A stretch of DNA of 64,000 nt from Methylophilus rhizosphaerae (GTDB taxonomy: Bacteria; Pseudomonadota; Gammaproteobacteria; Burkholderiales; Methylophilaceae). The notes beneath the pieces are model-generated. The model did no database searches, was not told the DNA's origin, and saw only the letters and a program-made list of their open reading frames with translations. The translations under genes and the position numbers were made by a program. The stretch is taken from the NCBI RefSeq assembly GCF_900100975.1, contig NZ_FNFX01000002.1, forward strand, positions 124,001 to 188,000, in the 5' to 3' direction. Positions 18,568-27,250 of this stretch are shown here, one piece after another. The stretch's first letter is position 1. Each line of letters starts with the position of its first letter.

Positions 18568-19905
18568 TTAAGAGTGAGATGACTGTATTTTCAATTGCCA
18601 TTGCAAGGCAATTGACTTTAACTCTTCCGCGTCCATATTTTCAAATACAGATTGACCCGTTTCTGTACGCTGGTAGCGTAAATGGCCCTGTACCCAGGTA
18701 TGCGTTACTTGCTCGCGCCCGGCGACATACACCAGGTGGGAAACGGGATCGAAACAAGGCAAACTATTCAGGTCATCCAGTTTCACGGCGATCAAATCCG
18801 CCTGCTTGCCGGTTTCTATGCTACCGATCTGGTCTTGCAGACCCAGCGCGCGAGCGCCATTAATCGTGGCCATTTCTAGCGCCGTATAGGCAGGCACAGA
18901 GGTAGCCTGGTCATCAGCAACTTTCGCCAGCAAAGCGGCTGTACGCATTTCCTGCCACAGATCCAGCCGGTTATTGCTGGCAGCACCATCCGTGCCCAGG
19001 CCAATATTGATACCTGCACGCAATGCAGCCGCAACCGGCGCAATACCACTGGCCAGTTTTAAATTGGAGCACGGGCAATGTGCGACATGGGCGCCCAAGG
19101 TTGCCAGCCTCTCTAATTCATGAGTTTCAAGATGTACCCCATGCGCCAGCACGGTCTGTGGGCCAATCACCCCCAGTGCGTGTAAACGCGCCAGCGGGCG
19201 CTGCCCGAATCGATCCATACTTTGCTGGATTTCCGTGCGTGTTTCATGCAAATGGGTATGTATGCCAAGGTTCAATTGCTCGGCCAGCGTAGCAAGTTTC
19301 TCGAATGTTTGATTACTCACCGTATAAGGGGCATGCGGCGCAAATGAAAAAGTGATTTGTGCATCAGATTTATACTGATCACGCGCTTCAGTACCCAAGC
19401 GGATATAGTCATTGGCCGTGGCGGCATAATTCGTGGGGAACTCCATCACCACCAGGCCGATATGCGCGCGCATACCACAACGCTTAACGGCTTCTATGGT
19501 TGCTTGTGGGAAAAAATACATGTCGTTGAAGGTGGTCACACCACCACTCAACATTTCGGCACAGGCCAGTAAACTGCCGTCACGCACAAAAAATTGTGAT
19601 ACCCATTGGCGCTCTGCCGGCCAGATATGCTCATTGAGCCATGGCGTTAGTGCATGATCATCCGCATAGCCTTTAAGCAAATTCATACTGCTATGCACAT
19701 GTAAATTAATCAGCCCCGGCAGCAAGGCATGCTGCGGGCAGTCAGTGACCGGCCAGTCACTCGCCCACGTGGGGATTTCTGTTTTAGGCACAATAGCTCG
19801 AATACGGCCTGTGTCTACCAATACCGCATAATGCTCCAGAATAGCCTGATGCCCATCCATGGGAATAACCCAGCGTGGCTTGATAATAAATTGAGGTGTG
19901 CCCAT
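18568..19905 (-). CDS. mtaD: 5-methylthioadenosine/S-adenosylhomocysteine deaminase-like amidohydrolase (TRZ/ATZ family)
   Basis: Cytosolic metal-dependent deaminase of 445 residues. Metal ligands are in INLHVHSSMN (HxH), GIHTHLHET, AHGVHL and GLGTDGAASNN. The family deaminates 5'-methylthioadenosine, SAH or related adenosines, and some members act on other amino-heterocycles, so the substrate is inferred. The place next to ubiG, a methyltransferase that produces SAH, fits. The start is the ATG at 19905 (MGTPQFIIKP); a TATAAT hexamer lies exactly six bases before it, predicting a leaderless transcript. The 30-codon upstream extension runs through the ompA terminator and is rejected. Confidence 0.88.
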   Translation of the reverse strand: MGTPQFIIKPRWVIPMDGHQAILEHYAVLVDTGRIRAIVPKTEIPTWASDWPVTDCPQHALLPGLINLHVHSSMNLLKGYADDHALTPWLNEHIWPAERQWVSQFFVRDGSLLACAEMLSGGVTTFNDMYFFPQATIEAVKRCGMRAHIGLVVMEFPTNYAATANDYIRLGTEARDQYKSDAQITFSFAPHAPYTVSNQTFEKLATLAEQLNLGIHTHLHETRTEIQQSMDRFGQRPLARLHALGVIGPQTVLAHGVHLETHELERLATLGAHVAHCPCSNLKLASGIAPVAAALRAGINIGLGTDGAASNNRLDLWQEMRTAALLAKVADDQATSVPAYTALEMATINGARALGLQDQIGSIETGKQADLIAVKLDDLNSLPCFDPVSHLVYVAGREQVTHTWVQGHLRYQRTETGQSVFENMDAEELKSIALQWQLKIQSSHS

Positions 19906-19911
19906 CCCGGC

Positions 19912-19917
19912 ATTATA
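19912..19917 (-). promoter_or_regulatory. -10 element of the deaminase gene (predicted leaderless)
   Basis: On the minus strand the sequence reads TATAAT, GCCGGG, then ATG. With the hexamer at -12 to -7, the A of the start codon is +1. No good -35 hexamer is seen at 16-18 bases. Confidence 0.55.
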
Positions 19918-19962
19918 ACCGAGCCTAGCATAGGCCGTCCTGGCCACCAAACACCAGCTATA

Positions 19963-19992
19963 AAAAAAGCCACGCAATTGCGTGGCTTTTTT
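19963..19992 (-). terminator. Intrinsic terminator of ompA
   Basis: A perfect 30-base palindrome: six A, GCCACGCAA, then its exact complement and six T. It lies 17 bases after the ompA stop. It can act on both strands; its relevant use is to end ompA before the deaminase gene. Confidence 0.9.
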
Positions 19993-20008
19993 CAAGACAG
20001 GATGCTAG

Positions 20009-21100
20009 TTATTGGCAACCAACCTGTTTGGTACCTTCTGCACGGATTTCAACACGGCGGTTAGGCTGCAAGCAAGAAATCAGGCTCTTGGTTACTTTTT
20101 TACCTTCGCACTGTACTACTGGTTCAGATTTACCTTTACCTTCAGTAGTGATGATTGAGCTATCAACACCTTGAGCAATCAGGTAATCAGCCACTTGCTT
20201 AGCACGGCGCTCCGACAATTTCTGGTTGTAAGCATCGGTACCGATACGGTCAGTATGACCAGTCACGATGACAGCAGAAATTTCTGGGTTTGCCTTGATT
20301 TTGGCAGCAGTTTCTTCCAGAACACGGCGGCCTTCTTCACGCAGGTTAGCTTTATCAAAGCCAAACAGTTTTTCAGCACTTACTGTAACCACTTCACTTT
20401 GTGGCTTACATACTGGTGCTGGAGCGGGAGCTGGTGCTGGCTCTGGTGCAGGTTCTGCAACAGCGACTGGTTCCGGCGCTGGTGCTGGCTCTTCAACGAC
20501 AGGCGCTGGTGCACCGAAACGGAAGATACCACCCAGGTTGACCAATGTGTTACTGATAGTGCCATCAGCATCAACTGTGCGCGCTGCATTGCGTGCGTCA
20601 GCACGGCTCCACTGCTGACGTACATCAGCCTGAATACCGAATTTGTCGTTGAACAGGTATTGCGCACCCAGACCAACGTTTGCCATCCAGGAAGTGTTGG
20701 ATTTATCAGTCAAGCCAACGTTGCTATAGTCAACATTGTTACGCGCCGCACCAATACCTGCCAGCAGGAAAGGACGGAATTTGTCACGACTGAACATGTA
20801 CAATGCATCCAGACCCAGTGCAGTTTGCTTGTAATGACCACCTGCGCCAGCGATATGTGTATCTTCGTCAGCACGGTTGTAACCCAGACGGCCTTGAATA
20901 TCCCAGTGTTCGCTCAGCTCTTTACCGATAGACAAAAAGCCACCACCACCGTTGTCGGCTTCCAGGTCATTGTCTGTATTCATGTATGTTGCACCAGGTA
21001 CAACATACCAGGCACCACGGTACATATCTTCAGCCTGTACGGCCTGTGATACAAATACCAATGCGGAAGCAACTGCCAAGCCTAAAAAACTTTTCTTCAT
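20009..21100 (-). CDS. ompA: OmpA-family outer membrane porin
   Basis: 363 residues. Sec signal peptide (MKKSFLGLAVASALVFVSQA, cut after VQA near residue 23), an eight-stranded beta-barrel (about 25-198), a Pro/Ala/Glu linker (about 200-230), and a C-terminal OmpA domain that binds peptidoglycan. The latter shows VTGHTDRIGTDAYNQKLSERRA and ends with a cysteine-bearing tail. It links the outer membrane to the cell wall. A strong ribosome site (AAAGGAG) and a sigma70 promoter with a 5' leader of about 55 bases precede it, as expected for an abundant envelope protein. Confidence 0.95.
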   Translation of the reverse strand: MKKSFLGLAVASALVFVSQAVQAEDMYRGAWYVVPGATYMNTDNDLEADNGGGGFLSIGKELSEHWDIQGRLGYNRADEDTHIAGAGGHYKQTALGLDALYMFSRDKFRPFLLAGIGAARNNVDYSNVGLTDKSNTSWMANVGLGAQYLFNDKFGIQADVRQQWSRADARNAARTVDADGTISNTLVNLGGIFRFGAPAPVVEEPAPAPEPVAVAEPAPEPAPAPAPAPVCKPQSEVVTVSAEKLFGFDKANLREEGRRVLEETAAKIKANPEISAVIVTGHTDRIGTDAYNQKLSERRAKQVADYLIAQGVDSSIITTEGKGKSEPVVQCEGKKVTKSLISCLQPNRRVEIRAEGTKQVGCQ

Positions 21101-21161
21101 TCATCGACTCCTTTTATTATTGGCTTAATAGCCACATCCTTGAAAAGAACTTACAGTTCGA

Positions 21162-21190
21162 ACTATACGCAAACGACTGCCATGACGCAA
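21162..21190 (-). promoter_or_regulatory. sigma70 promoter of ompA
   Basis: On the minus strand, TTGCGT (21190-21185), a 17-base spacer and TATAGT (21167-21162). The leader also contains a small hairpin TGGCTATTAAGCCA just before the ribosome site. Confidence 0.7.
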
Positions 21191-21239
21191 CTCTAAATCG
21201 CACCCAAGGCAAGTATTTATTGGCCTAGCAGCACATTAT

Positions 21240-21950
21240 TCAACAAATTTGAGACAGTTTTTCTACCAGCAGATGCACTTTTTCCGGGATTAAAGGCTGT
21301 TCTCTGCGCTGATTGGCACATAAGCCACTTCTAAAACCCAGATAATCTGGCGCGATAGCAGCCAATTGCTCAAACTGCGCCATGCGCAACCCGCCCGCCA
21401 TGCCCACATATAAATTCAGCGATCTGGCCATGCCAACAAAATAAACGAGCGCATCCAGCGCAAGCAATGCCGTCAGCGGTTGCGATTTTTCCGTGGTATC
21501 AACCATGACACCCCAGTACCCGCGTCTGGCTAGGTCGTGCAAGATGCCTTGCAGCCGGTCTTTTTCAGCAAGGCTGGGCGGAGAAAGTACGGCGATTAAT
21601 CGGCAGTGGCTGGAAAGTAATAAGGTGATTCCGGTCTGAAAATTTTCCTGGCCCCAAATAGTTTCCGGTAATTTGATAACATCCACGCCCATATTGCACC
21701 TGGTCCCGCTTAATTGCAGGAACGCAGGCACTGACGCACAATCATCGCCAATGGTCGCGCTAACGGTAATGGCGCTATCCGGATGCTGCTGCCTGTAGCG
21801 ATTGACAGCATCAATAATAGACTGTGATACGTCAAGGTCCAATGCCGCCAACGCGCCATAGGAAGTTTCTTTCAGGTCAATCAAGCGTACACCGGCTGAC
21901 AATGCCAGTTCTGCTTCCTGCACCGAGCTCACACTGACCAATACCTGCAT
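21240..21950 (-). CDS. mfnB: (5-formylfuran-3-yl)methyl phosphate synthase
   Basis: MfnB (DUF556) makes the furan phosphate precursor of methanofuran from two glyceraldehyde-3-phosphates; in methylotrophs the same chemistry would supply methylofuran for FhcABCD. The 236-residue TIM-barrel protein begins MQVLVSVSSVQEAELA. With the start at the ATG at 21950, lysines fall at 27 (LIDLKET) and 155 (DTTEK), which from memory are the two active-site lysines of the Methanocaldococcus enzyme. A GTG at 21959 overlapping the upstream stop is an alternative start. It is the last gene of the cofactor cluster; I see no clear terminator before ompA. Confidence 0.9.
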   Translation of the reverse strand: MQVLVSVSSVQEAELALSAGVRLIDLKETSYGALAALDLDVSQSIIDAVNRYRQQHPDSAITVSATIGDDCASVPAFLQLSGTRCNMGVDVIKLPETIWGQENFQTGITLLLSSHCRLIAVLSPPSLAEKDRLQGILHDLARRGYWGVMVDTTEKSQPLTALLALDALVYFVGMARSLNLYVGMAGGLRMAQFEQLAAIAPDYLGFRSGLCANQRREQPLIPEKVHLLVEKLSQIC

Positions 21951-21955
21951 GTGCC

Positions 21956-22534
21956 TCACGCCTGCTGGATGCCACTTTGACTGGCCAGATGATTATTGAC
22001 CCGGTCTACCAGCCATTGCCAGGCTTCAAGCTCCCGCTCACCGGCAGTTTTATCAATGGCGATCTGCAGATATTGCATTTCCTGCGTGATTTTTTCCATT
22101 GGCAACCTGTGCAGCCGGCTAACCAGCACAGCCAATTCAATCACAGCCGCCTGCGCACGGTTAAATCCCATAAATGCCCCATGTACGGCACTGTCCAGTA
22201 CGGTCATGGACAATTGCGGCCTGACCTCATCCTCTTCTATCTGCTCCAACTGCAAGACATGATGGGCAAGGCAATCTTGCAGCCGTACGGCTTGCGGGAT
22301 GGATACTGGCATTGTCGCAAACTGTTCCTTTCTTTTGGCAATCGCCGCCGCAAAGACACGGACATCATCAGTCAGGTTTAAAACCGCATATCCTGTTTCC
22401 AGAATATTTCGCAGGGTAGTCGATGGCCGGTATGGTGAAATAGTGACCTTGCCATCCCACCACTGAATACCAAATGGCGCAATATGAACCTCTCCCTGTG
22501 CAGAAGTTGTAGTGACAATTGTTTCGTAAATCAT
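21956..22534 (-). CDS. DUF447-family protein, methanopterin/methanofuran-associated
   Basis: 192 residues. The N-terminus (MIYETIVTTTSAQGEVHIAP) and the segment GYAVLNLTDDVRVFAAAI are typical of DUF447, a split-barrel, flavin-reductase-like fold found in methanogens and in bacteria that use tetrahydromethanopterin. FMN binding is therefore possible. No enzymatic step has been assigned that I can state with confidence. It starts 7 bases after the DHPS-like gene and runs into mfnB, so it belongs to the cofactor operon. Confidence 0.85.
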   Translation of the reverse strand: MIYETIVTTTSAQGEVHIAPFGIQWWDGKVTISPYRPSTTLRNILETGYAVLNLTDDVRVFAAAIAKRKEQFATMPVSIPQAVRLQDCLAHHVLQLEQIEEDEVRPQLSMTVLDSAVHGAFMGFNRAQAAVIELAVLVSRLHRLPMEKITQEMQYLQIAIDKTAGERELEAWQWLVDRVNNHLASQSGIQQA

Positions 22535-22540
22535 GCGGTG

Positions 22541-23983
22541 TTATTCCGTATCTGGTGCCGAAGCCGAATCCGATTGAATGCGTGTTTTTTCCAGGCGCTC
22601 TTTAATGGATGCTTCCCGGTGCGTAACTTTGGCCTGTTTATTCTGTTCAGCAGAAGCCACACCCCACTCCAGCATTTCATCCTGCACATAGCGTTTTTTC
22701 AGTTGCCATGCGATTTGCGCCCGGGCGAGCTCAACGCCAAGGTAAAAGGCATGTGAAGCATCATTTTGTACATTGAGGCCGGCATAAAAGCGGAAAGGGT
22801 CAGTATCCTGCTGCATTCCGTCCCGGTTGTATACATGTATACCCTGTTCGCTGACCATAATGCGGAAACTGGGATCTTTGATTTTACCGGCCAGTGCCAT
22901 AATCTCCTCTGCCGAATAGGGAAATGGCTTTCTATCATGCAATCCCAGCAAACCATCAGAATATCCGCGTGGCAAACGCCTATCCTGGCTGGCACGGTAC
23001 ATGACACGCCGGGCGATATCCGCCTCAGCGATGGCTGCACAAGCATGCGGGCTGACCGAAGTTGCCAGTACGGCATTAATATTTAGTTCACTGATAATGC
23101 CGAATAAAATCGCATTCACCCCCGTTGTATCCGCATCGGTCAGCTCTGTCAGGTTACCGACACCCATCATGATCTGGATATCCGGATAGCGTTTACGCAA
23201 TTTCTGGTAGCGTACGATGGAGTCCGTTAGCCCAAAGTGAATCGGATCCAGAATTGGGTCGGCGATAAATGGTTTTCCACGCTGAAGGCAATGTTCTATG
23301 GCACGCGTCAGACTGGCAAGATTATTGGGTTTGGCCGGAATCAGAATGGGCGTGGCAGCCACTTCATCGGCAATCCACAAACTATGCTCATGCAAGCTGA
23401 GTAAATAATCTGCCCCAGCCTTGCCTGCGGCGAGCAGATCCTCCTCGCGCATGGAATCAACACTGACCTGGAAACCTTCGGCTTTCAATGCATTGACCGC
23501 ATCCGGCATATGTTCAAATGACTTGCCAGGCAGGCAACCAAGGTCAATTACATCGGCGCCCTGGGCCTGGAAATGTGTTGCCTTGGTGATAATTTGCTCG
23601 ACACTAAGATCGGGAGCATCCACAATTTCCGCAAAAATCGTGACACTATGCTGCGTCAGATCCGGTGCCTTACCCTGTTGCCCGAAATATTGCGGAAGAT
23701 CTTTCAAGTCTTTAGGTCCTCGCGCGACCGGCACCCCCCACTGCGCCTCCAGTGGCGCGAGGTCCCCCTGACATAAACCAGGCAAAATGACCTGGTCAAC
23801 TTTCTCTACTTTGGGTAAACGGCGACCAATTAAGGGAGGGGTCATTAATGCCGCAACTGAAACGCCGATTTGCTTGACTTCATACTCAAACGGCGTTTGC
23901 TTGCTATCTGCCTGAATAGCCTGCAATACCTGGTGCAGGCTATGTTCTGCCAGTTTTCCAGTAAGAAACAGCAGTCTTGCCAT
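22541..23983 (-). CDS. Dihydropteroate-synthase-like protein (DUF6513 N-terminus), methanopterin-associated
   Basis: 480 residues. An N-terminal region of about 120 residues (MARLLFLTGKLAEHSLHQVL) is followed by a DHPS-like TIM barrel (about 125-385) with GADVIDLGCLPG, QVSVDSMREED, FIADPILDPIHFG and IMMGVGNLTELTDADT. A C-terminal helical tail is charged. In the folate pathway DHPS joins the pterin to p-aminobenzoate; here the likely counterpart is condensation of the pterin with the ribofuranosyl-aniline unit of tetrahydromethanopterin, which is inference from fold and neighbours. It begins 5 bases before the dmrB stop region in the same operon. Confidence 0.85.
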   Translation of the reverse strand: MARLLFLTGKLAEHSLHQVLQAIQADSKQTPFEYEVKQIGVSVAALMTPPLIGRRLPKVEKVDQVILPGLCQGDLAPLEAQWGVPVARGPKDLKDLPQYFGQQGKAPDLTQHSVTIFAEIVDAPDLSVEQIITKATHFQAQGADVIDLGCLPGKSFEHMPDAVNALKAEGFQVSVDSMREEDLLAAGKAGADYLLSLHEHSLWIADEVAATPILIPAKPNNLASLTRAIEHCLQRGKPFIADPILDPIHFGLTDSIVRYQKLRKRYPDIQIMMGVGNLTELTDADTTGVNAILFGIISELNINAVLATSVSPHACAAIAEADIARRVMYRASQDRRLPRGYSDGLLGLHDRKPFPYSAEEIMALAGKIKDPSFRIMVSEQGIHVYNRDGMQQDTDPFRFYAGLNVQNDASHAFYLGVELARAQIAWQLKKRYVQDEMLEWGVASAEQNKQAKVTHREASIKERLEKTRIQSDSASAPDTE

Positions 23984-23987
23984 AGCG

Positions 23988-24575
23988 TTAGTCTATCAAA
24001 TGGTTTGTCACCTGTACGCCCGCATGCAAGGACAAATCATGCAGGCTGACCAATCGTTGCATAATGGCAGATTGCAAGTCAGTCATATTCTCTACCACGG
24101 CAGTATCGGCAAACAACTTTAACCTGGACACATTTTCCAGGTCAATCTGGCGCGGAAATACTTTTACCATATGATCCCGTGGTGCTTCGGACTCCAGTTC
24201 CGGGGCTGTATCACAGGCAAATACAATGCTATCTACCCTGGTTTTACCCGCCTGCGCAAACAGGTTGGTCACCAGGCTATCCGAAAATCCGTACGCCATT
24301 TTTGCGATGGTATTGGAGGTTGCCGGGGAAATCACCAGGGTGTGATATACCCCCTCGTAAAAACGTTCCACGGGCACACTGCTGGCCGTTTTGTCCTGAT
24401 AGACTTTATGTCCGGTGGCATCCAGTTGTGCCTGAAAACCATATTGCCGGATAATTTCGGCCGCAGCCCGACTCAAGTAGATATCCACGTCTTGCAGCGT
24501 CTGCAAAATCGCCAGGGACTCCCTCAGGTAATGCCCGGAACCAGTAATTGCCCAAGCCAGTCGCTGTGCACACAT
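23988..24575 (-). CDS. dmrB: Dihydromethanopterin reductase-type flavoprotein
   Basis: Archaeal-type flavoprotein of 195 residues, like DmrB of Burkholderia xenovorans, which reduces dihydromethanopterin to tetrahydromethanopterin with FMN. Visible motifs of the flavoprotein fold are AWAITGSGHYLRES, a TLVISPATSNTIAKMAYG segment that binds the flavin, and FACDTAPELESEAPRDHMV, which carries the dmrB-like acidic loop. The ATG at 24575 is 13 bases after the purA stop, so it is most likely co-transcribed with purA. Reduction of the cofactor is the final step of its synthesis, which explains the company of mfnB and the DHPS-like gene. Confidence 0.85.
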   Translation of the reverse strand: MCAQRLAWAITGSGHYLRESLAILQTLQDVDIYLSRAAAEIIRQYGFQAQLDATGHKVYQDKTASSVPVERFYEGVYHTLVISPATSNTIAKMAYGFSDSLVTNLFAQAGKTRVDSIVFACDTAPELESEAPRDHMVKVFPRQIDLENVSRLKLFADTAVVENMTDLQSAIMQRLVSLHDLSLHAGVQVTNHLID

Positions 24576-24588
24576 TGCCAGTTCTCAA

Positions 24589-25923
24589 TCAGGCAAATGG
24601 GTGCTGCAAGACAATGGTCTCGTCACGCTCAGGGCCAGTTGAGACGATGGCAATCGGCACACCACATACTGCTTCCAGGCGTTTGAGGTAATGCTGGGCG
24701 TTTTTCGGCAACGCGTCCCAGGTTTTGACACCAAAAGTGGTTTCTTTCCAGCCGGGTACGGTTTCATAGATAGGTTCGCAACGTGCCACGTCATCTGCCC
24801 CTACCGGCAGCATATCGACCACTTTGCCATCCAGTTTGTAACCGGTACAGATGTCCAGCGATTCAATGCCATCCAGCACATCCAGCTTGGTAATACACAA
24901 GCCGGTCAGGCCATTGATACGTGCCGAACGTCGCAGTGCTGCTGCATCAAACCAGCCGCAACGGCGCTTGCGGCGTGTGACGGTACCAATCTCCTGTCCC
25001 TTGTTGGACATCTGGTAGCCAGGGTCGCCTTCTGTTTCAATATCCAGCTCGCTGGGGAACGGGCCTCCGCCGACACGTGTGGTATATGCCTTGGTGATGC
25101 CCAGTACATAATGCAGCATATTGGCACCCACACCTGTACCTGCCGAAGCCTGGCCAGCAATACAATTGCTGGAAGTCACATACGGATAGGTGCCGTGATC
25201 CACATCCAGCAACGTGCCTTGCGCTCCTTCAAATAACAGGTGTTCGCCGCGCGCATTGGCTTCATATAAGGCCGCAGATACATCAGCGACCATCGGCTTG
25301 AGTACGGCAGCATGTTGCATGCTGGCATCATATTGCTGCTGGAAATCGACCGCAGTCGCGCCCAGATAGTTGGTTAATACGAAATTATGGTAATCCATCA
25401 CTTCGCGCAGCTTTTCGGCAAAACGCTCAGGATGGAACAAGTCATACACACGCAGGGCACGACGGGCCACTTTATCTTCATAAGCCGGGCCTATGCCCTT
25501 ACCGGTCGTACCAATCTTCTTGTCAACACTGCGCTTGGCTTCGCGCGCCAGGTCAACGGCTACATGATGTGACAAAATGAGTGGACAACCCGGACTGACC
25601 TTCAGGCGATTTTTAACATCCAGTCCGCCTTGCTCCAGGGTGCTGATTTCATGCAGCAAATGTGTCGTATCCAGCACTACGCCATTGCCGATGTAGCAAT
25701 TGACGCCATGACGCACAATGCCAGATGGCACCAGGTTCAGCTTATACACTTTTTGTGCAGCGCCCTGGCCAACAACCAGGGTATGGCCTGCATTGTGGCC
25801 ACCCTGGAAGCGAACCACCCCTTGCGCGTGATCGGTCAGCCAGTCAACAATTTTACCTTTACCTTCGTCGCCCCATTGCGTACCGATAACGACGACGTTT
25901 TTTGCTTGCCTAGATTGTGTCAT
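24589..25923 (-). CDS. purA: Adenylosuccinate synthetase
   Basis: First committed step from IMP to AMP, using GTP and aspartate. 444 residues with [17 protein letters not shown] (P-loop), [23 protein letters not shown] and [18 protein letters not shown] start at the ATG at 25923; a TTG two codons upstream is less likely. It follows hisZ by 43 bases, the conserved hisZ-purA order, and is followed at 13 bases by dmrB. Confidence 0.97.
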   Translation of the reverse strand: MTQSRQAKNVVVIGTQWGDEGKGKIVDWLTDHAQGVVRFQGGHNAGHTLVVGQGAAQKVYKLNLVPSGIVRHGVNCYIGNGVVLDTTHLLHEISTLEQGGLDVKNRLKVSPGCPLILSHHVAVDLAREAKRSVDKKIGTTGKGIGPAYEDKVARRALRVYDLFHPERFAEKLREVMDYHNFVLTNYLGATAVDFQQQYDASMQHAAVLKPMVADVSAALYEANARGEHLLFEGAQGTLLDVDHGTYPYVTSSNCIAGQASAGTGVGANMLHYVLGITKAYTTRVGGGPFPSELDIETEGDPGYQMSNKGQEIGTVTRRKRRCGWFDAAALRRSARINGLTGLCITKLDVLDGIESLDICTGYKLDGKVVDMLPVGADDVARCEPIYETVPGWKETTFGVKTWDALPKNAQHYLKRLEAVCGVPIAIVSTGPERDETIVLQHPFA

Positions 25924-25966
25924 GTTCAATAATTATCTTGTCAAAAACGAAAACTGGCTGCTGAAG

Positions 25967-27121
25967 TTACACCGCAACCACTTGCCAGCGACCATCGACT
26001 TTTTGCAAAGTACGGTCACAGGCCAATTCAGAATAATTCAGGAGCATATCGGGCAACGCCTCGACCACTACCTGCCCTTGCCCGCGCAGTGTTTCAATCA
26101 CTGCCATTAACTCAGCATCGTCAGAAACCGGGGCAAGAATACCTTTGTTGAGGATGGCGGGACCGAGTGCTTGCAAGGCACCACGCAGGTCCAGGCTAAA
26201 GCCAGTCGCAGGCCGGGCGCGGCCAAACGCTGCCCCCACCTCGTCATAACGGCCACCCAGCGCAATCGGACCGGCGTAGCCATGGGCATAGGCAGCAAAC
26301 ACCATCCCACTGTGATACTGGTAGCCACGCAACTCGCTCAAGTCAATCGTGACAGTGACTTCGTTACTGCTCAATACGTCCGCCACGGTGACCATTTCAT
26401 GTAGTGCCTGCTCGATTTCTGGCGTATCAGGTAATGTATCCCGTGCTTGCTCCAGCACCTCAACACCACCGTTCAACTGGGTCAGCGCAATAAAAGCCTT
26501 ACGTGATTTCTCAGGTAAATTGGTAATCAGTTCCTGTACGCGTACGGCATCTTTCGCTTGCAAAGCCAGTTGCAATGCGCGCTCCTGTTGTGTACCCAAC
26601 TGTGCGATATGCGACAGGCTGGCAAAAATAGCCACATGGCTGAGATCCACAAACAGAATGCGCATGCCTAGCAATTGCAGGGCTTTTACCATCAGTCGCT
26701 GCACTTCGATATCACTCTCAATGCCGGCATGACCGTAGAGTTCAGCCCCTAGTTGCAGCGGCTCGCGCGTACGCGCCAGCCCGTCAGGTTTGGTCCGGAG
26801 TACAGTCCCGGCATAACACAAGCGTGAAACGCCCTGATGATTCAGCATATGCGCATCAATACGGGCGGCCTGCGGTGTCGTATCTGCGCGCAAGCCCATT
26901 AAACGGCCAGTCAGCTGATCGACTACTTTAAAGGTTGCAATATCCAGATCATGGCCGGTGCCTGTCAATAATGACTCCACATACTCCATCATGGGAGGCA
27001 TCACGTACTGGTAACCATGCACACGAAATAAATCCAGGATCTGGCGGCGGTAGGATTCAAGACGCGCAGCATCGGCCGGCAATACGTCTTCAATATATTC
27101 TGGAAGTAACCAATTATGCAT
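25967..27121 (-). CDS. hisZ: ATP phosphoribosyltransferase regulatory subunit
   Basis: Class II aminoacyl-tRNA-synthetase paralogue that forms a complex with short-form HisG and controls the first step of histidine synthesis. 384 residues; it has PADAARLESYRRQILDLF, LRADTTPQAARI (motif 2-like) and GGRYDEVGAAFGRARPATGFS (motif 3-like), but lacks the HisRS anticodon-binding domain that the separate hisS (56.1 kb) retains. A TATAAT hexamer ends six bases before the ATG and a terminator lies 80 bases upstream, so hisZ probably starts its own, leaderless, transcript rather than being read from hfq. Confidence 0.95.
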   Translation of the reverse strand: MHNWLLPEYIEDVLPADAARLESYRRQILDLFRVHGYQYVMPPMMEYVESLLTGTGHDLDIATFKVVDQLTGRLMGLRADTTPQAARIDAHMLNHQGVSRLCYAGTVLRTKPDGLARTREPLQLGAELYGHAGIESDIEVQRLMVKALQLLGMRILFVDLSHVAIFASLSHIAQLGTQQERALQLALQAKDAVRVQELITNLPEKSRKAFIALTQLNGGVEVLEQARDTLPDTPEIEQALHEMVTVADVLSSNEVTVTIDLSELRGYQYHSGMVFAAYAHGYAGPIALGGRYDEVGAAFGRARPATGFSLDLRGALQALGPAILNKGILAPVSDDAELMAVIETLRGQGQVVVEALPDMLLNYSELACDRTLQKVDGRWQVVAV

Positions 27122-27127
27122 CCGCGC

Positions 27128-27133
27128 ATTATA
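27128..27133 (-). promoter_or_regulatory. -10 element of hisZ (predicted leaderless)
   Basis: Minus strand TATAAT, GCGCGG, ATG: the hexamer ends six bases before the start codon, which puts +1 on the A of ATG. At a 17-base spacer the -35 is the poor TGCTTT. Confidence 0.6.
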
Positions 27134-27201
27134 CCCGCAAACCCCTGCCTAAAGCACGGCTTTAGCAATCGCAAGCCATAACGGCTGCCCGGGCACGCAA
27201 T

Positions 27202-27230
27202 AAAAAAGGCACGCGTATCCGGCGTGCCTT
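27202..27230 (-). terminator. Intrinsic terminator after the hfq-hfl operon
   Basis: On the minus strand GGCACGC, a 7-base loop, GCGTGCC and six T. It lies 20 bases after the DUF2065 stop and separates the hfq-hflX-hflK-hflC unit from hisZ. Confidence 0.88.
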
Positions 27231-27250
27231 CCTTCAGTTAAATATAATTA

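Noticed and set aside
20171-21049. 292-residue plus-strand reading frame antisense to ompA
   Set aside because: It mirrors the codon pattern of ompA, has no ribosome site and no recognisable domain, while ompA is complete and well supported.
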